The notes beneath the pieces were generated by a model. That model did no database searches. It was not told where the DNA came from and worked only from the letters and a program-made list of their open reading frames with translations. A stretch of 64,000 bases of DNA from contig NZ_CP058990.1 in the NCBI RefSeq assembly GCF_019021925.1, forward strand, positions 860,001 through 924,000, given 5' to 3'. Source of the stretch: Cellulophaga sp. HaHaR_3_176. Lineage in GTDB: Bacteria; Bacteroidota; Bacteroidia; Flavobacteriales; Flavobacteriaceae. Positions 9,701-16,839 of this stretch are shown one piece after another (positions within the stretch are counted from its first letter, which is position 1; every line of letters begins with the position of its first letter). A program made the translations under genes and the position numbers.

Positions 9701-11068
9701 GCAGGGGCAGAGGTACAAAGGCCTTTAGCGACAGTTGTTATAGGTGGTTTGATTACATCAACATTATTAACATTGTTTATTTTACCTATTTTTTATCAAT
9801 GGATAGAAAATAAATCAATAACAACAAACTTTGCAGGAAATAAGAGTAAAGTAGTTTTTTTGTTAATAGCACTATTGGTTATAATACCTTTTGCGAATGC
9901 GCAAGAAATTCCTAAAGATTCTATTTTGCCAATTTCTTTAGTAGATGCAATAAAGATTTCAAAAGAGAATTATCCGATATTAAAATCTCAAAAATTAGAA
10001 GTCGAAAAGCAAAATGCATTAAAAGGATCAGCATATGATTTTGGAAAAACTCAAATTTTCACAGGAGGAGAAGAAATAAACGAATCTCAAGGAGTTTATA
10101 CAACAATTGGTTTTGGACAGCAAAGCATAAATATTTTTGGAGTATCTGCAAAAAATAAATTACAAAAACAGCGTGTAAAATTAGCAGAAACAGCTTATTT
10201 ACTTTCAGAACTAGAAGTTGAACAAGAAGTTAAAAAAGCGTGGTCAGATGTTTTTAAAGCAAAACAAAAATTACTCCTTTTTGAAGAAATGGATTCAATT
10301 TACGGTAAGTTTTCAAGAGCAATAGCTTTAAATTTAGAAGTAGAATCTATTTCTAAACTAGAATATGCGTCTGCAAAAAATCAAGCATTACAAATTCTGA
10401 ATAAAAAACAACAAGCACAAAGCGATTATGATATTACACTGCAACGTTTTAATTTATGGTTGGTTTCAGATGCTTTTTATACGGTAGCTAGTAATTTAGA
10501 TGAAAGTATATTTTTTATAAATATGACAGATGTAGAACTAGAAAAGCATCCAAGTTTTATTCTAACCAATAGCCAATTAAATGAGGCTCAGGCAAATTAT
10601 AAAATGGCTAAATCAGATATGTTGCCAAAACTAAATTTGCAAGGAGGGTTACAAAGGTTAAATGGACAAAATGGTTTTTATAGCTATCAGGCAGGTTTAT
10701 CTATTCCTTTGTTTTCGGGATTAGAGCGTAGTAAAGTCAAAGCATTAAAAATAGAAAAGCAAATTATAGAAACAGATGTTTTATTCAAGCAAGATCAGAT
10801 AAAAGCAGCATATAAACAAATATTTATGGAGTATAAGAAATGGCAAACTTCATGGGTTTTTTATACAAACAATGTGCTACCGTTGGCAAAAGAACAGCGT
10901 AAAGGTGCTTTGTTTGCTTATACTGAAGGAGCACTTGACTATACAGCATTTAGCCAAATAATGCGAGATGCTATCCAAATTGAAATAGATGCATTAACGG
11001 CATTAGATAATTATTTACAGGCTTTATTTGAGTTGCAATATTTTAAAAATGAAAAAAATGAAAAATAA
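6707..11068 (+). CDS. czcA: CzcA/CusA-type heavy-metal RND pump fused to a TolC/CzcC-like outer-membrane channel
   Basis: The 1453-residue protein has two parts. Residues 1 to about 1040 form a complete HME-RND pump: N-terminal helix, two periplasmic loops, and the TM4 motif D400-F-G-x-x-V-D406-G with E413, which marks proton-coupled metal exporters. Residues 1046-1065 form a second hydrophobic stretch ending A-N-A, followed by Q1066, which is a textbook signal peptidase I site. Residues 1066-1453 resemble a TolC/CzcC outer-membrane factor with long helices and a repeated half. Normal CzcA is about 1040 residues, with CzcC separate. Such fusions occur in Bacteroidota. The fusion is probably cleaved after A1065 to give pump and channel (inference). 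The adaptor gene overlaps its end by 20 nt. Expected substrates are Zn2+, Cd2+, Co2+ or Cu+; which one cannot be read here. Confidence 0.93.
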   Translation: MINKIIDFSINNKFIIGLFTLALIGVGLWSVSQVPIDAVPDITNNQVQIITQSPNLGTEDIEQFVTYPIEVAMSNLPNVSEIRSVSRFGLSVVTIVFDDEVGTYLPRQLVAEKLPEIQKQIPDGFGEPSMGPISTGLGEVYQYTLEVDEAFKGEYSLTELRTMQDWIVRRQMAMVSGVVEVNAFGGNKKQYEVTVDPNELRAIGISISEVFTALSNNNENVGGAYIERNHKANFIRGEGLARTVSDIENIVIKNAGGVPIKIKDVGEVKIGSSVRYGALTKDGKGEAVGGMILMLKGANSNKVIEAVKERIAEIQKSLPEGVQIKPFLDRSELIEKTTGTITLNLLEGGLIVVFVLMLLLGNWRGGLIVASTIPLSLLFAFILMNIFGVWANLMSLGAIDFGIIVDGAVIIVESTVFLMYSYAKKNEGQNTSMDAISGLASKKMMNAAFFGQLIILIVFLPILALEGVEGKMFQPMALTFIFAMIGAMILCLTYVPMISALFLKAPKPNEVHKHSYGDKFVFWVEEKYKPLLIKSLTKGKTIIVSAVVLFLIALFAFTKMGGEFIPQLDEGTIAFHDILKPGSSLTESINITTKIERIVKSKFPEVESIISRIGVADVPTDPMPMDIADVFVILKPEKEWVSASSKSELVEKIKEAISVVPGVGFEFTQPIEMRFNELLTGVREDVAIKLFGEDLDVLARKSEEMGQIIATVPGVADIKVEATAGLPQITIHYNRNKLAQYGLHINTLNNTVQAAFAGGHSGVIFEGEKRFDLVVRLKEENRKSISDIQNLFINLPSGFQIPLREVADISYEPGPMQISRDNTNRRSYVGINIRDRDVKSVVEEIKQKLDAQFELPSGYFIRYGGAFENLERATNRLKMVVPIALLLIFTLIYFALKSFKQTIMIYLAIPMATIGGVFALWLRDMPFSISAGIGFIVLFGVAVLNGLVMISGLNELKEEGVINLRDRIVEGTKRRIRPILLTAFTDVLGFLPMAISSSAGAEVQRPLATVVIGGLITSTLLTLFILPIFYQWIENKSITTNFAGNKSKVVFLLIALLVIIPFANAQEIPKDSILPISLVDAIKISKENYPILKSQKLEVEKQNALKGSAYDFGKTQIFTGGEEINESQGVYTTIGFGQQSINIFGVSAKNKLQKQRVKLAETAYLLSELEVEQEVKKAWSDVFKAKQKLLLFEEMDSIYGKFSRAIALNLEVESISKLEYASAKNQALQILNKKQQAQSDYDITLQRFNLWLVSDAFYTVASNLDESIFFINMTDVELEKHPSFILTNSQLNEAQANYKMAKSDMLPKLNLQGGLQRLNGQNGFYSYQAGLSIPLFSGLERSKVKALKIEKQIIETDVLFKQDQIKAAYKQIFMEYKKWQTSWVFYTNNVLPLAKEQRKGALFAYTEGALDYTAFSQIMRDAIQIEIDALTALDNYLQALFELQYFKNEKNEK

Positions 11069-12257
11069 ATTGACATATAAGATTGCTATTATTCTTTTAG
11101 TAACATTGCTTGTTTTTAGCTGCAAAGAAAATGCCCATAGTAATAATGAGAGTAATAGTTCTGAAAAAGAACATGTAGAAAAAAAATCGCACCAAAAAGT
11201 TGTTGAAGCGATGTTAAGTGCACGGCAATTTGAAGTTATGCAAATGAAAATAGATACTATTAGCGAAAGGACTATTGAGAATTATATTGAGGCAAATGGA
11301 GAGTTAGATGTTCCGCCTCAAAATGAAGCTGTTATAACTTCAATGGTTGGTGCTAATATAGTTTCAATAGAAGTTATTGAAGGCGATAAAGTATCAAAAA
11401 ACCAGGTTGTAGCATATTTAGCACATCCAAATATTATTCAAAAGCAAACCGATTATTTGAGCGCATTTAGTCGCAGTCAATTTTTGAAAAAAGATTTTGA
11501 AAGGCAAAAAAAATTATATGAGGCAGGTGTAGGGTCTGGTTTAAATTTTCAAAAATCAGAATCAGAATATTTAGCATCAAAAGGTATGGAAAGAGGGTTG
11601 GAGGCACAGTTGAAACAGTTTAATATTAATGCAGCGAGTGTTAGAAATGGAGTAATTTATCAAAAGGTAGCTTTAAAGTCTCCGATTGAAGGTTTCGTAC
11701 AGCGAGTAGGTATAAAAACAGGGCAGTATGTAGAGCCACAAACTAATCTTTTTGAAGTGGTAAACACGCATCATGTACATGCCGATTTAATGGTTTTTGA
11801 AAAAGATGTAGATAAAGTAAAAAAAGGACAGGTAGTGAGTTTTATAATACAATCTTCACCAAATAAAAAGTTTGCTGCTGAGATTTATTCGGTAAGTAAA
11901 ACTTTTAAGAAAAATCCTAAAGCGGTACATGTACATGCTGAAATTGAAAATAAAGAAGGTAATTTAATACCAGGTATGTATATTCAAGGTAAAATTGCAA
12001 CTTCAGAGATTAAAACTTTAGCATTGCCAGAAAGTGCAATAGGAGAAGATGATGGTAAATTTTATGCTTTTAAAGCAGAAATGGAGGGTGAAGATTGGAG
12101 TTTTAAACCTATAGAAGTTAAAATAGGAGTCAAAGACAATAATTGGGTTAGTGTAGTATTTTTAACAGCTATGCCACCTAATATAAAATATGCTTTTAAT
12201 AATGGATATTACCTAATGGCAGAAGCCAAAAAGGGAGATGCAGAACACAGTCATTAA
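11049..12257 (+). CDS. czcB: RND periplasmic adaptor lipoprotein (CzcB/CusB family)
   Basis: The 402-residue membrane fusion protein links the inner-membrane pump to the outer-membrane channel. Its N-terminus is a lipoprotein signal with lipobox L-V-F-S-C, then a His/Asn/Ser-rich stretch, a barrel-sandwich (lipoyl-like) half, a helical hairpin rich in K/Q/S, the second lipoyl half and a beta-barrel. The C-terminus ends in a short His-containing tail. The chosen ATG overlaps the end of the pump gene by 20 nt; a TTG 21 nt upstream is less likely because it adds residues before the signal. The regulator gene starts 6 nt after its stop. Pump, channel, adaptor and regulator are thus one transcript. 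Confidence 0.93.
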   Translation: MKKMKNKLTYKIAIILLVTLLVFSCKENAHSNNESNSSEKEHVEKKSHQKVVEAMLSARQFEVMQMKIDTISERTIENYIEANGELDVPPQNEAVITSMVGANIVSIEVIEGDKVSKNQVVAYLAHPNIIQKQTDYLSAFSRSQFLKKDFERQKKLYEAGVGSGLNFQKSESEYLASKGMERGLEAQLKQFNINAASVRNGVIYQKVALKSPIEGFVQRVGIKTGQYVEPQTNLFEVVNTHHVHADLMVFEKDVDKVKKGQVVSFIIQSSPNKKFAAEIYSVSKTFKKNPKAVHVHAEIENKEGNLIPGMYIQGKIATSEIKTLALPESAIGEDDGKFYAFKAEMEGEDWSFKPIEVKIGVKDNNWVSVVFLTAMPPNIKYAFNNGYYLMAEAKKGDAEHSH

Positions 12258-12262
12258 ATAGT

Positions 12263-12676
12263 ATGGATAAAATAGAAAAGTTTTTAGAAGAAAAAAATGT
12301 TAGACCTACAGCGATGCGTATTCTTATCTATAAATACATGGCAAATACAGCCAATGCTGTAGCGCTAACAGATGTAGAAAATGTTTTTGAAAAATCAGAA
12401 AGAACAACGTTGTATCGTACCTTAAAAACGTTTGAAGAAAAGGGTGTGGTTCATCAAATTGACGATGGTACAGGTGTAAGTAAATACGCTTTATGTGAAG
12501 AAGGGTGTACTTGTGATATTGAACAAGACTTACATTTACATTTTCATTGTAATAAATGCAATGAAACAGTGTGTTTAACCAATCATAAAATTCCACAGAT
12601 AAATTTACCAGAAGGTTTTTTAGCAGAAGACATAAACCTTGTTGTAAAAGGTGTTTGCGATAAATGTAGTATGTAA
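12263..12676 (+). CDS. Fur-family metalloregulator of the metal export operon
   Basis: The 137-residue protein has a winged-helix DNA-binding half (recognition region about 46-62, E-R-T-T-L-Y-R-T-L) and a metal-binding dimerization half. It has the structural zinc pairs C96-x-x-C99 and C132-x-x-C135, the H-L-H-F-H cluster at 91-95, and extra cysteines at 78, 82 and 84. It is a Fur/Zur/PerR-superfamily member; which metal it senses is not clear. It is encoded 6 nt after the adaptor gene in a metal export operon, where MerR, ArsR or two-component regulators are more usual. Palindromes of Fur type in front of the operon and in front of the next gene make it the likely regulator of both. Confidence 0.92.
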   Translation: MDKIEKFLEEKNVRPTAMRILIYKYMANTANAVALTDVENVFEKSERTTLYRTLKTFEEKGVVHQIDDGTGVSKYALCEEGCTCDIEQDLHLHFHCNKCNETVCLTNHKIPQINLPEGFLAEDINLVVKGVCDKCSM

Positions 12677-12677
12677 T

Positions 12678-12692
12678 TGCACTACAATTGCA
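12678..12692. promoter_or_regulatory. Candidate Fur-family operator 2 (P-type ATPase gene)
   Basis: TGCACTACAATTGCA shares TGCA...AATTGCA with the site in front of the metal operon (11 of 15 positions identical). It begins 2 nt after the stop of the Fur-family gene. Twelve bases separate it from a -7-like box (GACCTTTG, one mismatch to consensus) at 12705-12712, the same spacing as at site 1. This suggests a second regulated promoter for the ATPase gene. Confidence 0.5.
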
Positions 12693-12736
12693 TATATTAT
12701 TAAAGACCTTTGTTGTAGCTTATAAAGTCTATAGTT

Positions 12737-14686
12737 ATGAATAAAGATAATACCCACAAAAATGAAGCTAGTTGTTGTAGTACAGAGGATAATCATGATG
12801 GTCATTCTCATGGTACTGGCATAATAAGTTTTAAAACCTATATTCCATCAACAGTAAGTTTCATTATGTTAATGATAGGTATCGCTGTTGATTACTTTAA
12901 TGTTCTTCCTTTTTTAAAAGGATGGATAAGAATTATTTGGTATGTAATTGCATATATTCCTGTTGGTTTACCTGTCTTAAAACAAGGGTGGAAGAGTATA
13001 AAAAGAGGTGATGTTTTTACTGAATTTTTATTGATGTCTATTGCAACAGTTGGTGCCTTTGTAATCGGAGAGTATCCAGAAGGTGTCGCAGTAATGCTTT
13101 TTTATGCGGTAGGTGAATTATTTCAAGCAGCAGCAGTTAGTCGAGCAAAAGGAAATATAAAAGCGTTATTAGATGTTAGACCTAATGAGGCATTAGTTTT
13201 TAGAAATAATGAATATATAACAGTCGACCCTGAAATAGTAAAAATAGGAGAGAAGATAAAAGTACGTGTTGGAGAAAAAATTCCATTAGACGGTAATCTG
13301 TTATCAGACAAGGCTGTTTTAAATACAGCTGCAATAACAGGCGAAAGTAAACCAGATTCTATTTTAAAAAATGAAAAGGTTTTTGCTGGAAGCATAAATT
13401 TAGAAGGAGTTATAGAAATAGAAGCAACAAAAGAATTTAAAAATAGTTCTATTGCTCGTATTTTAGAATTAGTCCAAAATGCTACTGCTCGTAAGTCAAA
13501 AACGGAATTATTTATAAGAAAATTTGCAAGAATTTATACACCTATAGTAGTCTTTTTAGCTATTGGTTTAACCTTATTACCTTTCTTCTTTATAGATGAT
13601 TATGTTTTTAATGATTGGTTATACCGAGCTCTCATATTTTTAGTAGTCTCGTGCCCTTGTGCATTAGTTATATCTATTCCATTGGGGTATTTCGGTGGTT
13701 TAGGAGCGGCTTCAAGAAACGGAATATTGTTTAAAGGTGCTTCTGTTTTAGATGCGATTACAAAAGTAAATGTTGTTGTAATGGATAAAACAGGAACAGT
13801 TACAAAAGGAGTTTTTAAAATAAAAGAAATTAAAACTTCGGGTATAATCGAAAAAGAAATGATGTCTTATCTAATAGCAATAGAAGAACAATCTACACAT
13901 CCTATTGCAAAAGCTATTTTAGAATATAAGTTAGCAGAACATACATTTAAATCTTCAGAAATTACAGAAATTGCAGGCAAAGGATTAAAAGGTATTGTTA
14001 ATGAAAAAGAGGTGTTAGTTGGTAATAAATCTTTGTTAGCATTATATAACATACCAGTACCATCAGAAACAAATGCGATTGTAGAATCTGTTATAATGAT
14101 AGCTGTTGCTGGTAAGTTTGCTGGTTATGTAGTAATTGCAGATGAATTAAAAACTGACGCTCACGCAGCTGTTCGAAAAATCAATAATGTAGGTATCGAT
14201 AAAGTAATTATGCTTTCTGGAGATAAGGATTCGATAACTCAAAAAGTTGCTAAAGAATTAAATTTAAGCTGGGCAAAAGGGGCAATGCTACCAGAAGATA
14301 AATTAAATGAGGTTGAAATTTTAAAAAAGCAACCAAATATAAAAGTAGCTTTTATAGGTGATGGTATAAATGATGCTCCTGTATTAGCTAGTAGTGATGT
14401 TGGTATTGCTATGGGTGGGTTAGGTAGCGATGTAGCTATTGAAACTGCAGATATAATTATCCAAACCGATCAACCTTCAAAAATTGCAACGGCAATAAAA
14501 ATAGGTAAGTCTACTCGAGCTATTGTTTGGCAGAATATAGCACTTGCTTTTGGTGTAAAATTAATAGTATTGGCATTGGGGGCAGGAGGTTTAGCATCTA
14601 TGTGGGAAGCGGTCTTTGCAGATGTAGGAGTAGCGTTATTGGCAATATTAAACGCCATTAGGTTACAAAAAATGAAATGGGAATAG
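12737..14686 (+). CDS. zntA: Heavy-metal-exporting P1B-type ATPase (ZntA/CadA-like)
   Basis: The 649-residue pump uses ATP to move soft divalent metal ions out of the cytoplasm. Visible motifs are T-G-E-S at 201-204, the transmembrane metal site C306-P-C308, phosphorylation site D350-K-T-G-T, the S-T-H-P motif, and the hinge G-D-G-I-N-D-A-P. The last helix carries a conserved Asp in A-D-V-G, as in Zn2+/Cd2+ (P1B-2) pumps. There is no ferredoxin-like HMA domain; the N-terminus has only a short Cys-Cys and His-rich tail (residues about 7-26). It lies 60 nt after the Fur-family gene with its own candidate operator and promoter. With the RND system it gives two-step export: cytoplasm to periplasm, then periplasm to outside. 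Zn/Cd is the best guess. Confidence 0.94.
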   Translation: MNKDNTHKNEASCCSTEDNHDGHSHGTGIISFKTYIPSTVSFIMLMIGIAVDYFNVLPFLKGWIRIIWYVIAYIPVGLPVLKQGWKSIKRGDVFTEFLLMSIATVGAFVIGEYPEGVAVMLFYAVGELFQAAAVSRAKGNIKALLDVRPNEALVFRNNEYITVDPEIVKIGEKIKVRVGEKIPLDGNLLSDKAVLNTAAITGESKPDSILKNEKVFAGSINLEGVIEIEATKEFKNSSIARILELVQNATARKSKTELFIRKFARIYTPIVVFLAIGLTLLPFFFIDDYVFNDWLYRALIFLVVSCPCALVISIPLGYFGGLGAASRNGILFKGASVLDAITKVNVVVMDKTGTVTKGVFKIKEIKTSGIIEKEMMSYLIAIEEQSTHPIAKAILEYKLAEHTFKSSEITEIAGKGLKGIVNEKEVLVGNKSLLALYNIPVPSETNAIVESVIMIAVAGKFAGYVVIADELKTDAHAAVRKINNVGIDKVIMLSGDKDSITQKVAKELNLSWAKGAMLPEDKLNEVEILKKQPNIKVAFIGDGINDAPVLASSDVGIAMGGLGSDVAIETADIIIQTDQPSKIATAIKIGKSTRAIVWQNIALAFGVKLIVLALGAGGLASMWEAVFADVGVALLAILNAIRLQKMKWE

Positions 14687-14697
14687 ATTTATATAGT

Positions 14698-14732
14698 AAA
14701 AAAGCGATGATGTATTAAATCATCGCTTTTTT
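14698..14732. terminator. Bidirectional terminator between ATPase and msrA
   Basis: AAAAAGCGATGAT and ATCATCGCTTTTTT form a long hairpin with a short loop, with A-rich and T-rich flanks that serve both strands. It sits between the convergent ends of the ATPase operon and the msrB-msrA operon and probably stops both. Confidence 0.88.
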
Positions 14733-14751
14733 ATTAAACAGTAATATAAGA

Positions 14752-15285
14752 TTACGCCTTTAACTTATTCCCATATAAACTACGCAATTTGTTAATTTTT
14801 GGGGTAATAACAGCAGAACAATAACCATTTGTAGTATTATTTTCATAATAATCTTGATGGTATTCTTCTGCTTCATAAAATATACCTAAAGGGCTTAATT
14901 CTGTTACAATTGGGCTTTCAAAAAAGGCATCCAATTCTTTTAGTACAACTTTTGCTATATTTTGTTGTTCTTCATTATGGTAATAAATAACAGATCTATA
15001 TTGTGTTCCAGCATCAGCTCCTTGTCTGTTTAATGTAGTAGGGTCATGGGTGGTCATAAAAATAACAAGTAAGTCTTGATATGATACAATATCACTATCA
15101 TAAGTTACTTGAACAACTTCCGCATGTCCAGTTAAACCAGAGCAAATTTCTCTATACGTGGGTCTTCCAGGAGCTTTACCGCCTGTATAGCCAGAAATAA
15201 CTTTATCAACTCCTTTAATTTCATTTAATACAGCTTCAACGCACCAAAAGCATCCCGCACCAACAGTCATCGTTTCAATTTTCAT
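14752..15285 (-). CDS. msrA: Peptide-methionine (S)-S-oxide reductase MsrA
   Basis: The 177-residue enzyme reduces the S-epimer of methionine sulfoxide in proteins using thioredoxin. It has the catalytic G-C12-F-W-C motif near the N-terminus, the conserved E/Y/H core, and a C-terminal cysteine C156 that can act as resolving residue. There is no signal peptide, so it is the cytosolic form. It is encoded 4 nt downstream of msrB, giving a two-gene repair operon for both sulfoxide epimers. The ATG start is followed directly by the first beta strand, which fits family length. Confidence 0.97.
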   Translation of the reverse strand: MKIETMTVGAGCFWCVEAVLNEIKGVDKVISGYTGGKAPGRPTYREICSGLTGHAEVVQVTYDSDIVSYQDLLVIFMTTHDPTTLNRQGADAGTQYRSVIYYHNEEQQNIAKVVLKELDAFFESPIVTELSPLGIFYEAEEYHQDYYENNTTNGYCSAVITPKINKLRSLYGNKLKA

Positions 15286-15289
15286 AATT

Positions 15290-15733
15290 TCATTTTTTTA
15301 ATTTCAAAGCTTCAGAGTTTATACAATACCTTAACCCACTTGGCTCAGGCCCATCAGGGAAAACATGACCTAAATGCGCATCACATGTATTGCAAAGTAC
15401 TTCAACTCGTATCATACCAAAAGAAATATCTTTTATGTATTTAATTGCATTTTCTTTTATAGGTTGTGTAAAACTAGGCCAACCTGAACCTGATTCAAAT
15501 TTGATAGTAGCATCGAATAATGATGAATGGCAACAAGCACAATTATATTCACCTAGCTCATAAATACTACATAATGCTCCAGTATGTGCTCTTTCAGTAC
15601 CTTTTTGCCGTGTTATTCTAAACTGTTTATCAGATAAAATTTCGCGCCATTCATTTTCTGATTTTAAAATTTTAGAATCAGGTTCTAAATTTCCTTTAAC
15701 GGTAAAATTAATTATATTTTTCCATGTTAGCAT
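15290..15733 (-). CDS. msrB: Peptide-methionine (R)-S-oxide reductase MsrB
   Basis: The 147-residue enzyme reduces the R-epimer of methionine sulfoxide. It keeps the four zinc cysteines (C65-x-x-C68 and C114-x-x-C117), the substrate motif S-G-S-G-W-P-S-F, the H-L-G-H-V-F core and the catalytic C137 in R-Y-C-I-N-S. There is no export signal. It is the first gene of the msrB-msrA operon. An AAGGA-type ribosome site lies about 10 nt before the ATG and a TAAATTTG -7 box about 37 nt upstream. Its position after a metal export operon may be chance, although both relate to stress. Confidence 0.97.
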   Translation of the reverse strand: MLTWKNIINFTVKGNLEPDSKILKSENEWREILSDKQFRITRQKGTERAHTGALCSIYELGEYNCACCHSSLFDATIKFESGSGWPSFTQPIKENAIKYIKDISFGMIRVEVLCNTCDAHLGHVFPDGPEPSGLRYCINSEALKLKK

Positions 15734-15769
15734 TTTAAAAATCCTTTCTTCTTTTAAGTTTATGATTTA

Positions 15770-15777
15770 CAAATTTA
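15770..15777 (-). promoter_or_regulatory. -7 element of the msrB-msrA promoter
   Basis: Read on the minus strand this is TAAATTTG, matching TAnnTTTG, about 37 nt before the msrB start. No TTTG box is visible at the expected distance upstream, so only the -7 half is supported. Confidence 0.45.
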
Positions 15778-15963
15778 TATTATAATAGTCGTTTTAATTG
15801 ATCGTATCTTACGGCGGAATGTAGTAAATAGGGGGCTTATCTATAATAATTTTTGAATATTAAAACCTGATTTTTAAAACTATACCCTGTAAAAATGTGA
15901 GATTTTATATTTTCAGGTAATTATACTAAAATGAAAGTTTGATAAATGAATAGAAGTCTTAAT

Positions 15964-15994
15964 TTTGGCATCAATTTTATTGTAATTATCTTTG
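15964..15994 (+). promoter_or_regulatory. Full Bacteroidota-type promoter of eda
   Basis: TTTG at 15964-15967, a 19-nt spacer and TATCTTTG at 15987-15994 match the TTTG-N17-23-TAnnTTTG consensus. The predicted transcript has a leader of about 60 nt before the aldolase ATG. Confidence 0.7.
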
Positions 15995-16060
15995 AATTGT
16001 TAATGATTACAATCTATTGTATTATTACAGTCACACTTAAAAATAAAACCAAAATAAAAA

Positions 16061-16729
16061 ATGGCACAGTACTCAAGAATTGAAGTAGCAAATGTGATGA
16101 AGGAAAACGGAATGGTTCCTTTATTTTATCATCCAGATGTTGAATTAGGAAAAAAAATATTAAAAGCGGTTTACGATGGTGGCTCTCGCTTAATGGAATT
16201 TACTGCTCGTGGAGATTTCGCTTTTGAAGTTTTTTCTGAATTAAATAAATATGCTATTAAAGAACTTCCAGGTATGATCTTAGGTGTAGGTTCTATAACA
16301 GATGCAGGAGCAGCTTCTATGTTCATGCAAATGGGAGCTAATTTTATTGTAACACCTTCTTTAAGAGAAGATATTGCAATAGTTTGTAACAGAAGAAAAG
16401 TATTATGGTCACCAGGTTGTGGTTCTTTAACTGAAATAAATGCAGCTGAAGAATTAGGTTGTGAAGTTGTAAAACTTTTCCCTGGAGATTTATATGGACC
16501 TGGTTTTGTAAAAGGAATTAAAGGCCCTCAGCCTTGGACTAGCATTATGCCTACTGGTGGGGTTAGTACTGATGAGGCTAACCTAAAAGGTTGGTTTGAT
16601 GCAGGTGTAACTTGTGTTGGTATGGGATCTAAGCTTATTAGTAAAGAAATTTTAGCTAATAAAGATTATGCAGGGTTAGAAAAAACAGTAAGAGAAACTT
16701 TAGCTTTAATTAAAAAATTAAGAGCGTAG
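16061..16729 (+). CDS. eda: Bifunctional KDPG/KHG aldolase
   Basis: The 222-residue class I aldolase splits 2-keto-3-deoxy-6-phosphogluconate to pyruvate and glyceraldehyde 3-phosphate. The Schiff-base lysine is K138 in V-V-K-L-F-P-G and the acid/base residue is E46 in M-E-F-T-A-R-G; the phosphate-binding P-T-G-G-V is present. It ends the Entner-Doudoroff path or the uronate (alginate/pectin) path. No KDG kinase, dehydratase or uronate gene is adjacent. It has its own promoter and terminator, so it is a single-gene unit. Its direct metabolic context is therefore outside the window. Confidence 0.95.
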   Translation: MAQYSRIEVANVMKENGMVPLFYHPDVELGKKILKAVYDGGSRLMEFTARGDFAFEVFSELNKYAIKELPGMILGVGSITDAGAASMFMQMGANFIVTPSLREDIAIVCNRRKVLWSPGCGSLTEINAAEELGCEVVKLFPGDLYGPGFVKGIKGPQPWTSIMPTGGVSTDEANLKGWFDAGVTCVGMGSKLISKEILANKDYAGLEKTVRETLALIKKLRA

Positions 16730-16756
16730 TTTTTTAAATAAACAATTCTAATTATT

Positions 16757-16791
16757 AAACCCTGTTCAATTTTTTTGAACAGGGTTTTTTT
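16757..16791 (+). terminator. Rho-independent terminator after eda
   Basis: AAACCCTGTTCAA pairs with TTGAACAGGGTTT around a T-rich loop and is followed by a T run. It ends the single-gene aldolase transcript. Confidence 0.93.
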
Positions 16792-16839
16792 ATGTGCTTG
16801 CGTATCTTTTTTTGTAACTTCTGCCTTTCAAAATTCTAC

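Larger units (their letters stand above)
15734..16060. other. Intergenic region between msrB and eda
   Basis: This 327-nt gap separates divergent genes. It holds the msrB -7 box on the minus strand and the eda promoter on the plus strand. The stretch between them (about 15800-15960) shows no open reading frame of note, no RNA gene and no repeat that I can support. Confidence 0.7.

Noticed and set aside
16792..16839. Upstream start for the lipoprotein hydrolase
   Set aside because: The first ATG lies in the tail of the eda terminator, and the extra residues would precede an otherwise perfect lipoprotein signal.
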